Assembly (NCBI GenBank): GCA_903909215.1
Contig: CAIVUX010000033.1
Span: 1-64,000 of the forward strand
Direction: 5' to 3'
DNA: 64,000 nucleotides
From: an uncultured Ferrovum sp.
Lineage (GTDB): Bacteria; Pseudomonadota; Gammaproteobacteria; Burkholderiales; Ferrovaceae
Of this stretch, positions 1 through 9,068 are shown piece after piece (the first letter of the stretch is position 1; the number at the start of each line of letters is the position of its first letter). Both the position numbers and the translations under genes were made by a program. Under the pieces are notes generated by a model. It did no database searches. It was given only the letters and a program-made list of their open reading frames with translations, and had not been told where the DNA came from.

Positions 1-30
1 GGGGTCTGACCCCTGGGGGGGTCTGACCCC
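1..30. repeat. GGGGTC(A/T)GACCCC palindrome, direct pair (1-13, 18-30)
   Basis: Two exact copies with central T lie 4 bases apart. They are read through in frame by the partial AddB-like gene on the minus strand (residues G-Q-T-P and G-V-R-P). More sequence to the left would show whether further copies follow. Confidence 0.9.
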
Positions 31-655
31 TAACGTCTTGCGCGCCCAAAGCCGTCAAGCAACGCTGCTCGGCAGGCGTGAGCGGATTGGGGGCTACCAC
101 TAAGCAGAGGCCTGGTTTTGGACCGGCAGCTAAAGCGGCCAAGCGTTGCTGATAGGCCATGGCAGGCGAGAGCTCTAACGGATCTTGATTGAGCACCCAC
201 CATAGGTCGTGCACAAAGCGTGCTTCAAACTGCAAGGGTTCTGATTGTCGTGCGGCGTAGGCTTCTGCCAGACGATCAGCAAAGTCCTTAGGATTGGCAG
301 GGAGTGTAAATCCCCAATGGGTCAGCTCGTCTACTAAGCTTAGGGTTTCGCGCGCCAAAGCCCAACGGTCTTGCAACTCAAACCATTTGCGCGCTTTTAA
401 CGCCTCAACCACCAAAGACAGGCGTTCCAACTGCGGCACCACGCGGCCTTGCAAGGGCTGCTCCTCGGCCCAGAAGGCCAAGGTGGTGGCACGAACGGGG
501 GCGCGCGGCCCCATGAGTTGGGTGAGTTGCTTTGCAAAAGGAGTAACGGCTAAGGAGTGAGGCAAGAGCACCATCACCGATGGGGTGCCCGCCTTTAAGG
601 CCTGATGGACCCGATTGAGGGCCTCATCCAGCACATCCTCGCGGGCATTCACCAT
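1..655 (-). CDS. AddB-like / inactivated superfamily I helicase-type nuclease subunit, N-terminal part (cut by window start)
   Basis: This reading frame is open from an ATG at 655 down to base 2 and has no stop before the window edge, so only the first 218 residues are visible. It begins 9 bases after the fdxA stop and is in the same frame. The visible part has stretches such as KWFELQDRWALARETLSLVDE and YAARQSEPLQFEARFVHDLW. I recognise these from the AddB-like proteins (inactivated helicase plus PD-(D/E)XK nuclease, COG3893 type) that sit next to trxA/rho in betaproteobacteria. Such proteins pair with an AddA/UvrD-type helicase to process double-strand breaks; that partner would lie beyond the window. 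No nuclease motif is visible because the C-terminus is missing. Codons 206-218 run through two copies of the 13-bp GGGGTC(A/T)GACCCC repeat. No strong ribosome site precedes the ATG, so the start is provisional. Confidence 0.65.
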   Translation of the reverse strand, partial: MVNAREDVLDEALNRVHQALKAGTPSVMVLLPHSLAVTPFAKQLTQLMGPRAPVRATTLAFWAEEQPLQGRVVPQLERLSLVVEALKARKWFELQDRWALARETLSLVDELTHWGFTLPANPKDFADRLAEAYAARQSEPLQFEARFVHDLWWVLNQDPLELSPAMAYQQRLAALAAGPKPGLCLVVAPNPLTPAEQRCLTALGAQDVRGQTPPGVRP

Positions 656-664
656 CTGGCAGGG

Positions 665-988
665 CTAGCGTTCCAACAAATGGGCTTTGTCTGTAACGTC
701 TTTCCAATCGTCTGCGTCCGCCGGCGCTTCGTGGCGTTCGGTAATCACTTTCCATACCTTGGAGAGCTGCGCATTAAGCGCAATAAATGAGCGTTGATTT
801 TCTGGCACGTCATCTTCCGCCAAAATGGCTTCCACAGGACATTCGGCTACGCACAACGTGCAGTCGATACATTCATCAGGATCGATCACCAAAAAATTGG
901 GTCCTTCGTGAAAGCAATCCACGGGACACACATCCACGCAATCGGTGTATTTGCACTTAATGCACGATTCGGTCACCACATAAGTCAT
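665..988 (-). CDS. fdxA: Seven-iron ferredoxin FdxA ([3Fe-4S][4Fe-4S])
   Basis: A 107-residue cytoplasmic electron carrier. The start chosen is the ATG at 988, giving MTYVVTESC, because it has a GGAGGC ribosome site 8 bases upstream and matches the family length. A start at 1024 would add 12 unrelated residues. Cysteines lie at 9, 12, 17, 21, 25, 40, 43, 46 and 50. In this family C9, C17 and C50 hold the 3Fe cluster and C21, C40, C43 and C46 the 4Fe cluster. The C-terminal half ([18 protein letters not shown]) is the usual extended tail. The gene is transcribed away from trxA and is followed after 9 bases by the AddB-like gene. Its redox partner cannot be told from the sequence. Confidence 0.95.
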   Translation of the reverse strand: MTYVVTESCIKCKYTDCVDVCPVDCFHEGPNFLVIDPDECIDCTLCVAECPVEAILAEDDVPENQRSFIALNAQLSKVWKVITERHEAPADADDWKDVTDKAHLLER

Positions 989-1120
989 TACAGCCTGCCT
1001 CCAACTGAGTTCTAAACATTTCACTACCTAATATTCTATCAGCAAAGGCTTCTACAGGGGGGTTATGGCCCCCTCTTCCCATCCCCCTTGGTTTTGGGTA
1101 GGATAGCTTCCACTCACCCC

Positions 1121-1139
1121 TCGCAATGCTCCATTGCGA
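1121..1139. promoter_or_regulatory. Perfect inverted repeat upstream of trxA
   Basis: TCGCAATG and CATTGCGA, separated by CTC, form an 8-bp perfect inverted repeat 36 bases before the trxA ATG, in the divergent fdxA/trxA gap. There is no T-run after it, so a terminator is unlikely. It could be an operator or a leader hairpin; the binding protein is unknown. Confidence 0.4.
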
Positions 1140-1174
1140 TGCATACCTGAATTAATGACTATCGAAGGATTTCC

Positions 1175-1504
1175 ATGACCGCCGAAAATATCCACCACGT
1201 AACCGACCGCTCTTTTGATGCGGATGTATTACAAGCCACCACCCCCGTTTTGCTCGATTTTTGGGCAGAATGGTGCGGTCCTTGTAAGCTGATTGCCCCT
1301 ATTTTGGAAGAAGTGGCGCGCGATTATAACGGCCGCCTCAAAATTGCCAAGCTAAACGTAGACGAGAACCCGGATATGGCCCGAAAATACGGTGTTAGAG
1401 GCATTCCAACGCTGTTGCTGTTCAAGAACGGTAATGTAGAAGCCACCAAGGTGGGTGCCCTGTCTAAATCTCAATTGAGCGCCTTTATTGACAGTCATAT
1501 CTGA
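1175..1504 (+). CDS. trxA: Thioredoxin 1
   Basis: A 109-residue cytoplasmic dithiol-disulfide oxidoreductase, reduced by thioredoxin reductase and serving enzymes such as ribonucleotide reductase. The active site WCGPC is at residues 33-37. The conserved cis-proline is in the [11 protein letters not shown] segment, and the Asp of LLDFWAEW precedes the active site. Length and motifs match the family exactly. A GAAGGA ribosome site lies before the ATG. It is upstream of rho, a common betaproteobacterial order, and is divergent from fdxA. Confidence 0.97.
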   Translation: MTAENIHHVTDRSFDADVLQATTPVLLDFWAEWCGPCKLIAPILEEVARDYNGRLKIAKLNVDENPDMARKYGVRGIPTLLLFKNGNVEATKVGALSKSQLSAFIDSHI

Positions 1505-1671
1505 ACAGGTTACTCTGCTCCGCAGACGCTGGATTTTCCCAAAGCTTTTCCCGATGGTCGCAATATCCCCGGTTTCAGCCCTGCGGCGCTAAGCACTCCT
1601 TAAGGTTTCCCCCCTAAAGCTCTTCCTTAAAACTTTATATTCCCTTCGAACCACCCAAAACTGACCCCTAT

Positions 1672-2931
1672 ATGCATTTATCTGATCTGAAAACCCATCA
1701 TGTGACCGAACTGGTGGAAATGGCTGTAAAAAATGAAATTGAAGGCGCCAACCGCCTGCGCAAACAAGAGCTGATTTTTGCGCTGTTAAAAAACCAAGCC
1801 AAGCGTGGTGAAAGCATTTTTGGGGAAGGAACCCTGGAAGTGCTGCAAGACGGTTTTGGGTTTTTGCGCTCGCCCGAGACCTCGTATCTGGCCAGCCCCG
1901 ATGACATCTATATTAGCCCGTCGCAAATTAGACGTTTTAATCTGCACACCGGCGACAGCATTCAAGGAGAGATCCGCACCCCCAAAGAGGGCGAGCGTTA
2001 CTTTGCCCTGGTGAAAGTGGATTCCGTTAATGGCGAACCCCCTGAAAATTCTAAGAATAAAATTCTCTTTGAAAACTTAACGCCGCTTTTCCCCAATCAG
2101 CCCTTGGTGTTAGAGCGCGACATTAAAGCCGAAGAAAACATCACCGGCCGCGTGATTGACATTATCGCCCCCATTGGCAAAGGTCAGCGCGGTCTGTTGG
2201 TGGCCAGCCCCAAAAGCGGCAAGACCGTTATGCTGCAACATATTGCGCACTCCATTGCGGTAACCGCCCCGGATGCGCATTTAATTGTGCTGTTGATTGA
2301 TGAGCGCCCTGAGGAAGTGACGGAAATGCAACGCTCTGTGAAGGGCGAAGTGGTGTCTTCCACCTTTGATGAACCCGCTACACGGCACGTACAAGTGGCT
2401 GAAATGGTGATTGAGAAAGCCAAGCGCTTGGTGGAACATAAACGCGATGTGGTGATCTTGCTGGATTCCATTACCCGCTTAGCGCGCGCCTACAATACCG
2501 TGGTACCCGCTTCCGGCAAAGTATTGACCGGCGGCGTGGATGCCAATGCGCTGCAACGCCCCAAGCGTTTTTTTGGTGCAGCCCGCAACATTGAAGAAGG
2601 CGGCTCGCTGACCATTATCGCCACGGCTTTGGTGGAAACCGGCTCGCGTATGGATGATGTGATCTACGAAGAGTTTAAGGGTACCGGTAACATGGAAATT
2701 CACTTAGATCGGCGCATGGCAGAAAAACGCATCTACCCCGCCATTAACGTAAATCGTTCCGGCACCCGTCGTGAAGAATTGCTGATTAAGCCTGAAGTGC
2801 TGCAAAAAATCTGGGTGCTGCGCAAGCTGCTCTACCCCATGGATGAGCTGGAAGCCATTGAGTTCTTGTTGGATAAAATTAAGGCCACCAAGAACAACGC
2901 CGACTTCTTCGATTCCATGCGTCGGGGTTAA
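1672..2931 (+). CDS. rho: Transcription termination factor Rho
   Basis: A 419-residue hexameric RNA-dependent ATPase/translocase that ends untranslated transcripts. The N-terminal cold-shock-like RNA-binding domain carries the RNP1-like [10 protein letters not shown] at about residues 60-69. The ATPase domain has the P-loop in [15 protein letters not shown] and the Walker B segment [17 protein letters not shown]. The Q-loop and R-loop region follows ([28 protein letters not shown]). The length equals that of the E. coli protein. The 167-base leader after trxA holds no gene. Rho is usually autoregulated in its leader, but I see no specific element here. No clear Shine-Dalgarno precedes the ATG. 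Confidence 0.98.
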   Translation: MHLSDLKTHHVTELVEMAVKNEIEGANRLRKQELIFALLKNQAKRGESIFGEGTLEVLQDGFGFLRSPETSYLASPDDIYISPSQIRRFNLHTGDSIQGEIRTPKEGERYFALVKVDSVNGEPPENSKNKILFENLTPLFPNQPLVLERDIKAEENITGRVIDIIAPIGKGQRGLLVASPKSGKTVMLQHIAHSIAVTAPDAHLIVLLIDERPEEVTEMQRSVKGEVVSSTFDEPATRHVQVAEMVIEKAKRLVEHKRDVVILLDSITRLARAYNTVVPASGKVLTGGVDANALQRPKRFFGAARNIEEGGSLTIIATALVETGSRMDDVIYEEFKGTGNMEIHLDRRMAEKRIYPAINVNRSGTRREELLIKPEVLQKIWVLRKLLYPMDELEAIEFLLDKIKATKNNADFFDSMRRG

Positions 2932-2943
2932 AGAGGGGTTTAC

Positions 2944-2971
2944 AGGGAAAGGTTGCAGAAATTTCCCTTTT
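2944..2971 (+). terminator. Possible intrinsic terminator after rho
   Basis: AGGGAAA and TTTCCCT form a 7-bp stem around an 11-base loop, followed by TTTT. It lies between rho and rpmE. The long loop and short T-run make it weak. Confidence 0.45.
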
Positions 2972-3028
2972 GAATCATAATGCAGGGCTCATTACTGGCC
3001 TTAGGCCGCAAAGAACTCAGGAAAGACC

Positions 3029-3235
3029 ATGAAAGCTGAAATTCACCCGAAATATGAAGACGTTACCGTAACGTGCAGTTGCGGGAACTCGTTCGTGACC
3101 CGCTCCACGCTGGGCAAACCCGCGCTGTCAGTGGAAGTTTGTTCTGCCTGTCATCCGTTTTACACAGGCAAGCAAAAGATTGTGGATACCGCTGGCCGAG
3201 TTGAAAAATTCCGCCAAAAGTACGCCCGCAAGTAA
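3029..3235 (+). CDS. rpmE: 50S ribosomal protein L31 (zinc-binding form)
   Basis: A 68-residue large-subunit ribosomal protein. Cysteines at 16, 18, 38 and 41 form the zinc ribbon that marks the zinc-containing L31 type, as opposed to the zinc-free YkgM type used under zinc limitation. The family signature HPFYTGKQK is present at residues 42-50. An AGGAAAG ribosome site precedes the start. It is downstream of rho and followed by a strong terminator. Confidence 0.97.
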   Translation: MKAEIHPKYEDVTVTCSCGNSFVTRSTLGKPALSVEVCSACHPFYTGKQKIVDTAGRVEKFRQKYARK

Positions 3236-3262
3236 ATCGCAGCACAATCGCTCTAACCCGAG

Positions 3263-3287
3263 AGGCAGCTTGCGCTGCCTTTCTTTT
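3263..3287 (+). terminator. Intrinsic terminator after rpmE
   Basis: AGGCAGC, a 4-base loop TTGC, then GCTGCCT form a 7-bp perfect stem followed by TTCTTTTT. It ends the trxA-rho-rpmE group. Confidence 0.85.
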
Positions 3288-3304
3288 TACTGGGGGTGTA
3301 GCAC

Positions 3305-4960
3305 TTGGCATCGCTCCTGTCATCGGATAAAAACATCAATTTTGACGGGAATTACTCGCCGTTAAAGACCGGCTTATTCTTGTTGGTCTGTATCGCCTGG
3401 TTACTCCCTGGCCTCACGGGCCACACTCCCTGGAAATACGATGAAGCCGTCAGCCAAGGCATTGTGCATGGCATGCTGCATGGCGGCAGTTGGCTGTCCC
3501 CCACCTTAGCCGGTGAACCCTATTTTGCCCACCCCCCGCTCTACTACTGGGTGGCCGCCTGCTTTGCCCGTTGGTTTGGTGCGCTCATGCCCGTGCATGA
3601 TGCCGCACGATTGGCCAGCGGTTTCTTTATGGCATTGACCATGGTGGGCGTGGCTTTAGGCGCCCACGCTCTGTGGGGTGCTCGTGCCATGCGTGTGGCG
3701 GTGATCGTGTTGATTGGCAGTGTGGGCCTTCTTTTGCGAGCGCATGAGATGAGCACCGATTTGTCTTTCTTGGCCGGCGTTACGTTAACCTTGGCGGCCA
3801 TCCCCTTGGCGCGCTCACAATCAATGATCGCAGGCGCGTTAGGTGGTTTGGGTTTGGGGATTGCTTTCCTTTCGCAAGGCACCTTGGCCTTGGGTTTATT
3901 GTTCCCGCTTACGTTGCTGGCCCCTGTACTGATCTCGGATTATTGGCCCAAGCACCCTCTGCGTTACGCCTTCTTCTGGGTGCTTTGCGCACTGCCCTTC
4001 TTTGTGTTGTGGCCTGTGGCACTGTACCTGCAATCCCCCGAGCTGTTTTCCCAATGGTGGCGCATTTTGGTGCAACCCACGCTGCACCCCAATCATTGGT
4101 TGGCCGAAGACATGAACCCCACCTATTACCTGGGTGTCGCCGCGTGGTTTGCTTGGCCCGCTACCCCCTTGGCCTTATGGGCCCTGTGGGAAAGCTTGCG
4201 CCGCGGATTTGCCAATGCTGCTGTACGCTTTTTAATTTTGGTATTGGTGGAGATGTTTTTGGTATTGGGCTTCTCCACCCACCCCCATGAAAGTGGCGCC
4301 CTGCCCTTGCTGATCCCCTTATCCCTATTGGCCGCGGGCAGCATCGACAGCTTGCGCCGTGGCGCCACCAGTGCCCTGGATTGGTTTGGCATGCTCACCT
4401 TCGGTATGGTGACGCTGCTGTTATGGCTGGGTTGGATAGCGCAGCTGACCGGTAGTCCGGTGGGCATCGTGCATTACTTGGATGCACAATTACCCGGCTA
4501 TCACGCCACCTTTCAACCCGTGGCCTTTGGCGCATCGCTTTTGTTAACATTGCTGTGGATTATCGCCATCTTAAATTCACGCCAATCCTCAAGACGCGCG
4601 CTGGTTAATTGGACGGTGGGCATGACCCTGTCGTGGTTGCTGGCCATGACCTTATGGTTGCCCTATATTGAAGCCTCACGCAGCTATAAGGATATGATGC
4701 AGTCTTTAGGGCGCGCCATTCCTGCGCAACATGGATGCGTGGCCAGCACCGGTTTGGGTGAAGCGCAGCGCGCCTTATTGGATTATTACCTCAATATTCG
4801 CACACAACGCATAGAAAACGACTTGGGTAAAACCTGCCGCCTGTGGTTGGTGCAGTCCCGTCCGCGTGATGCATTTGAAGTGCCGCAAGGCTGGCGATTG
4901 CTGTGGACCGGCGCCCGTGCCGGCGATAAATCTGAACGCTTCCAACTGTTTGGTTATTAA
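3305..4960 (+). CDS. GT39-family (ArnT/PMT-like) membrane glycosyltransferase
   Basis: A 551-residue inner-membrane protein with about 12 hydrophobic segments, starting at a TTG preceded by GGGGGT. The first periplasmic loop holds WKYDEAVSQGIVHGML, with the Asp-Glu pair typical of the GT-C catalytic loop. GEPYFAHPPLYYWVAACF, the substrate-loop signature of ArnT-like enzymes, follows. Such enzymes move a sugar from a polyprenyl-phosphate carrier onto lipid A, protein or another acceptor on the periplasmic face. No arnBCAD genes are nearby, so a lipid A-aminoarabinose role cannot be claimed; donor and acceptor are unknown. It ends 9 bases before hrpA and may be co-transcribed with it. Confidence 0.8.
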   Translation: MASLLSSDKNINFDGNYSPLKTGLFLLVCIAWLLPGLTGHTPWKYDEAVSQGIVHGMLHGGSWLSPTLAGEPYFAHPPLYYWVAACFARWFGALMPVHDAARLASGFFMALTMVGVALGAHALWGARAMRVAVIVLIGSVGLLLRAHEMSTDLSFLAGVTLTLAAIPLARSQSMIAGALGGLGLGIAFLSQGTLALGLLFPLTLLAPVLISDYWPKHPLRYAFFWVLCALPFFVLWPVALYLQSPELFSQWWRILVQPTLHPNHWLAEDMNPTYYLGVAAWFAWPATPLALWALWESLRRGFANAAVRFLILVLVEMFLVLGFSTHPHESGALPLLIPLSLLAAGSIDSLRRGATSALDWFGMLTFGMVTLLLWLGWIAQLTGSPVGIVHYLDAQLPGYHATFQPVAFGASLLLTLLWIIAILNSRQSSRRALVNWTVGMTLSWLLAMTLWLPYIEASRSYKDMMQSLGRAIPAQHGCVASTGLGEAQRALLDYYLNIRTQRIENDLGKTCRLWLVQSRPRDAFEVPQGWRLLWTGARAGDKSERFQLFGY

Positions 4961-4969
4961 AGCAGCGTC

Positions 4970-7900
4970 ATGAAACCTGAGCTGCGCGCCGCTCGTGCGG
5001 CCTCCTGCCCCACTCCAGAATACGATGGAACGCTGCCTGTTCATGAGGCCTCTGACGCTATTTTGCAGGCGATTCGCGCTAATTCCGTGACCATCATCTG
5101 CGGTGAAACGGGCTCGGGCAAAACCACGCAAATCCCCAAACTCTGCCTCACCTTAGGGCGCGGTATTGACGGGTTGATCGGCTGCACGCAACCCCGCCGC
5201 ATCGCCGCACGCAGCGTGGCCTCACGCTTGGCCTATGAACTTAAAACCGAAGTGGGTGCTGCCGTGGGGTATAAGGTGCGCTTTCACGATCGCGTATCCC
5301 CCACTTCCAGTTTTATTAAGGTGATGACCGATGGCATCTTACTGGCAGAAATTCACCACGACCGATTACTGAAAGCCTACGACACCCTCATTATTGATGA
5401 GGCCCATGAGCGCAGCCTCAACATTGATTTCTTACTGGGCTACATTAAACGCATCCTGCCGCGCCGCCCGGATTTAAAAGTGATTATCACTTCTGCTACC
5501 TTGGAAGCGGATCGTCTCTCCAAGCATTTCAACAATGCCCCGGTGATTGAAGTATCAGGGCGTACCTATCCGGTGGAAACCCGTTACCGCCCCATAGGGG
5601 ATGCAGACAGTGAAGCGGATGAGAGTGATGAACGTGCGGCTCTTTTAAATGCTGTGGATGAATTGGCGCGGGAATCCCGCGATGGCGATATTCTGGTCTT
5701 TCTGCCTGGTGAACGCGACATTCGCGATGCTGCTGAGGCGCTGCGCAAACACCATCCACCCCATACAGAAATCTTGCCCTTGTTTGCCCGCTTATCTTTT
5801 GCCGAGCAAGACCGCGTGTTCAAGTCTGGTGGTGGGCGACGCATTGTGCTCTCTACCAACGTGGCCGAAACCTCCCTTACAGTGCCCGGCATCCGCTATG
5901 TGGTGGATACCGGTACCGCACGCATTAACCGCTACAGCCTGCGCAACAAAGTGACCCAGCTGCAAGTGGAAAAAATCTCGCAAGCCTCCGCCAAACAACG
6001 GGCCGGGCGCTGCGGACGGGTGGCATCGGGCATCTGCATCCGCTTGTACAGCGAGCAAGACCATGCCGGGCGCCCCGCCTACACCGCTCCAGAAATTCTG
6101 CGCACCTCTCTCGCCGCCGTCATTCTTAAGATGGAATCATTAGGCTTGGGTCGTGTGGAAGATTTTCCGTTTTTGGATGCGCCCACGGCGCGCGCCATTG
6201 AGGATGGATATCAATTGCTGATGGAGTTGGGGGGCGTTGCTGATTTGGGGTCAGACCCCCCCAGGGGTCAGACCCCAAACCCAAATCGGGGTCTGACCCC
6301 TCTTGGGTTGGAGTTAGCCAAGCTACCCGTGGACCCCCGCGTTGGGCGCATGCTGTTGGCCGCGCGCGAGCAAAACTGCATGAATGAAATGCTGATCATC
6401 GCATCCGCGCTCACGGTGCAAGATCCGCGCGACCGACCGCAGGAGCATCGCAATGCCGCTGATCAAAAACATGCGCGCTTTCGCCATGAACAGTCCGAAT
6501 TTTTATCGATCATTAATTTATGGACCTTCTTTAACAAGACGCTGCAGCATAAAAAATCCAATCGCAAGCTGGCGGAATTTTGCCGTGGGGAGTTTCTCTC
6601 TTTAACGCGTCTTAAAGAATGGCACGACATTCACAGTCAGCTGCATGCGTTGGTGGCGGAAATGGGACTGCATCTCAATGGCGCTCCCGCCACTTATGAG
6701 CAGGTGCATCGCGCATTGCTCAGCGGCTTGCTGGGGAATATTGGTCTGCGCGACCCCGAGGAAGACAATTACATGGGCCCGCGTGGCGTGCGTTTTTACA
6801 TCAACCCAGGCTCGTCACTGTTGAAAACCAAGCCGCAATGGATGATCTCAGCGGAATTGGCGGAGACCACGCGCCTGTACGCCCGCTGCATCGCCAAGAT
6901 TGACCCCGAGTGGATTGAGCCGGTGGCGGGCCACTTACTGCGGCGCAGTTATCACGACCCCCATTGGGATAGTGAAGCGGCGCAAGTAAACGCCTACGAA
7001 AAAGTTTCTCTGTATGGGCTGACCATCGTGGGGCGCCGCAGTGTGCGCTATGGTCCCATCGACCCCGTGGAATCGCGCCGGCTGTTTATTCGCCACGCCT
7101 TGGTGCTGGGTGAATACGACACGCGCGCGCCCTTCTTCAAGCATAACGCACAGTTGGTGGAAGAGATTGAAGCCCTTGAGCATAAAGCACGTCGTCAAGA
7201 TGTGTTGGTGGATGAGGAAACCGTGGCGCGCTTCTACGAGGGCCTGTTGCCCAGCTCTGTGTGGAGCGGTGAGCGCTTCGAGAAATGGCGGCGTGATGCG
7301 GAGCAGACCAATCCGCGCGTACTGTACTTAGAACGCGATTATTTGATGCGCCATGCGGCCACTCATATTACGGAAGATTTATTTCCGCACACCATTGAAT
7401 TGGGTGGCGTGGCGCATCCCCTCACATACCGTTTTGAGCCGGGCCACACCTTGGATGGTGTCAGTGTGGCCATCCCCTTGGTGATGTTGGGAAACATTGA
7501 ACCTGATGCGTTGGAATGGTTGGTACCGGGCCTCATCCGCGATAAAATCACAGCACTGTTAAAAAAATTACCGCAACGTATTCGCCGTGAGTTGGTGCCC
7601 TTGCCCGCTTTTATTACCGCCTTCTTAGAAAAATATTCCCCTGCCAATGGATCTCTGACGCGTTCGTTATCCGCTTTTATTCAAACCCGCACACAAATTT
7701 CTTTACTGCCTGAAGAATGGAGTGAGGTGCCCGATCATCTGCGCATGAATATCAGCGTATTGGATGCCAAAGGGGTTGAGGTGGAAAGCGCGCGCGATTT
7801 GGGCATTCTGCGCCAGCGTCTGGGCGCCGTGGCGCGCGAAGCCTTGCGTGATGAACCGGACAGTGGACTTACACGCAGCGGTCTGACCCATTGGGATTTT

Positions 7901-8725
7901 GGCGATTTGCCCAGCACCGTTACTTTGCGCCGGCGCGGTCTGCAAGTACCTGCCTTTCCAGCACTTGTGGACGAAGGCAGCAGTGTGGCCATTCAATTGG
8001 CAGATAGCGAGGGTGAGGCCAACCGCTTAACGCGTTTAGGCGTTGTGCGACTGTGTCTACTAGAACTCAACACCCAAGTGAAAGCCTTGGCGCGCAGCCT
8101 CAATGGGCTGCCCACTGCGCTCTTTTTGGTTCCTTTGGGGTCTGACCCCAATTCAGTGAAAGAAGAAATACTGATGCGCGCGGTATTGGAGTTGGTGACA
8201 GAGATTGCGGGCACCATCCGCACAGAGGCGCAATATCTGGCCCTGCGCGATGGGGTGCGTGCCGGAATGGGTACGCGGGTGAGTGAGATCGCCGCTGCGG
8301 TATCTGCACTCTTTAAGGAATATGCGGCTGTGCTGGCGGACTTGAAATCGGCTAAGCCTCATTTAAAATCCGGCATAGAAGAGGCGCGTTCACATTTGAA
8401 TGAGTTGATCTATAGCGGGTTTATTGAAGACACCCCCTTAGAGCGATTGCAGCATTTTCCACGCTATTTAAAAGCGGTGAGCATGCGCGTGCAGAAGATG
8501 GTTGAGGACGTTAATGGGGATACGCTTAAAATGCGCCAACTCTCGGCCTTGCAGCTGCCTTGGCAGGCGCGCTTAACCAGTCATGGCTGGTCGCCTGCAT
8601 TGGAAGAGTTCCATTGGATGATGGAGGAGCTGCGTGTGTCGCTGTTCGCGCAAACCCTTAAAACCCCCTACCCGGTGTCGGAAAAGCGTTTGCAAAAACG
8701 TTGGGATGAAATCTTGCGGTTGTAG
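4970..8725 (+). CDS. hrpA: ATP-dependent RNA helicase HrpA (DEAH box)
   Basis: A 1251-residue cytoplasmic DEAH/RHA helicase, a family linked to rescue of stalled or collided ribosomes. Walker A GETGSGKT is at residues 45-52, DEAH at 143-146 and SAT near 173. STNVAETSLTVPG and QRAGRCGR (motifs V and VI) follow. The helicase-associated, OB-fold and long DUF3418 C-terminal regions come next. Length is close to the usual 1300. Oddities: residues about 426-444 are encoded by three copies of the 13-bp palindromic repeat, and the last copy supplies the Leu-Thr-Pro of the conserved LTPLG motif. A fourth copy encodes G-S-D-P near residue 1057. All are in frame, so the protein is probably functional. 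Confidence 0.95.
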   Translation: MKPELRAARAASCPTPEYDGTLPVHEASDAILQAIRANSVTIICGETGSGKTTQIPKLCLTLGRGIDGLIGCTQPRRIAARSVASRLAYELKTEVGAAVGYKVRFHDRVSPTSSFIKVMTDGILLAEIHHDRLLKAYDTLIIDEAHERSLNIDFLLGYIKRILPRRPDLKVIITSATLEADRLSKHFNNAPVIEVSGRTYPVETRYRPIGDADSEADESDERAALLNAVDELARESRDGDILVFLPGERDIRDAAEALRKHHPPHTEILPLFARLSFAEQDRVFKSGGGRRIVLSTNVAETSLTVPGIRYVVDTGTARINRYSLRNKVTQLQVEKISQASAKQRAGRCGRVASGICIRLYSEQDHAGRPAYTAPEILRTSLAAVILKMESLGLGRVEDFPFLDAPTARAIEDGYQLLMELGGVADLGSDPPRGQTPNPNRGLTPLGLELAKLPVDPRVGRMLLAAREQNCMNEMLIIASALTVQDPRDRPQEHRNAADQKHARFRHEQSEFLSIINLWTFFNKTLQHKKSNRKLAEFCRGEFLSLTRLKEWHDIHSQLHALVAEMGLHLNGAPATYEQVHRALLSGLLGNIGLRDPEEDNYMGPRGVRFYINPGSSLLKTKPQWMISAELAETTRLYARCIAKIDPEWIEPVAGHLLRRSYHDPHWDSEAAQVNAYEKVSLYGLTIVGRRSVRYGPIDPVESRRLFIRHALVLGEYDTRAPFFKHNAQLVEEIEALEHKARRQDVLVDEETVARFYEGLLPSSVWSGERFEKWRRDAEQTNPRVLYLERDYLMRHAATHITEDLFPHTIELGGVAHPLTYRFEPGHTLDGVSVAIPLVMLGNIEPDALEWLVPGLIRDKITALLKKLPQRIRRELVPLPAFITAFLEKYSPANGSLTRSLSAFIQTRTQISLLPEEWSEVPDHLRMNISVLDAKGVEVESARDLGILRQRLGAVAREALRDEPDSGLTRSGLTHWDFGDLPSTVTLRRRGLQVPAFPALVDEGSSVAIQLADSEGEANRLTRLGVVRLCLLELNTQVKALARSLNGLPTALFLVPLGSDPNSVKEEILMRAVLELVTEIAGTIRTEAQYLALRDGVRAGMGTRVSEIAAAVSALFKEYAAVLADLKSAKPHLKSGIEEARSHLNELIYSGFIEDTPLERLQHFPRYLKAVSMRVQKMVEDVNGDTLKMRQLSALQLPWQARLTSHGWSPALEEFHWMMEELRVSLFAQTLKTPYPVSEKRLQKRWDEILRL
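6247..6300. repeat. GGGGTC(A/T)GACCCC palindrome, triplet inside hrpA
   Basis: Exact copies lie at 6247-6259 and 6264-6276 (central A) and at 6288-6300 (central T). They are translated as G-S-D-P, G-Q-T-P and G-L-T-P between the helicase core and the conserved LTPLG...LPVDPR segment. Confidence 0.95.
8137..8149. repeat. GGGGTCTGACCCC palindrome, single copy inside hrpA
   Basis: One exact copy in the 3' part of hrpA, read as G-S-D-P around residue 1057. Confidence 0.9.
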
Positions 8726-8735
8726 TGACAACTCG

Positions 8736-9068
8736 TCAGACCAGTAACGCGTCAATTCCCTTCAGTTCCACAAGTTGAAGTAGTTTCGCAGCAGCTCCGC
8801 TGGGCCGCTTTTCTGCCACTGGCGATTCCCACTTCTGAACTGTCGAAACACTCACATTCAAAAGCGAGGCAAAGACCGACTGGCTGGCTCTAGCGACTTT
8901 GGTTCTAATGGCAACAACTCGTTCTGGTGTATAAACAGGAGGTTCTTCGCACAATGCCTTCATGCGCGACAGATCCGTTTTAGACACCACTCCATATGCA
9001 CTTAGATCGGTTGCCGTTTCTAGTAACTCACGTAGCATACGACTTTCTTCAGCGCCCTTCTTTTTCAT
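8736..9068 (-). CDS. XRE-family antitoxin / HTH regulator (COG2944-like)
   Basis: A 110-residue DNA-binding protein. The C-terminal half is a Cro/C1-type helix-turn-helix: the segment around VARASQSVFASLLNVSVSTV is followed by QKWESPVAEKRPSGAAAKLL. This is the typical antitoxin of RelE/HigB-type pairs of the COG4737 + COG2944 kind. AAGGAG lies 7 bases before the ATG. The partner toxin gene immediately upstream is broken, so this is probably an orphan antitoxin, perhaps still repressing its own promoter. It ends 10 bases from the convergent hrpA stop. Confidence 0.8.
   Translation of the reverse strand: MKKKGAEESRMLRELLETATDLSAYGVVSKTDLSRMKALCEEPPVYTPERVVAIRTKVARASQSVFASLLNVSVSTVQKWESPVAEKRPSGAAAKLLQLVELKGIDALLV

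Noticed and set aside
3305-4960. Calling the GT39 gene arnT
   Set aside because: The GT-C signature is clear, but no arnBCADEF genes are nearby, and many GT39 members act on other acceptors.
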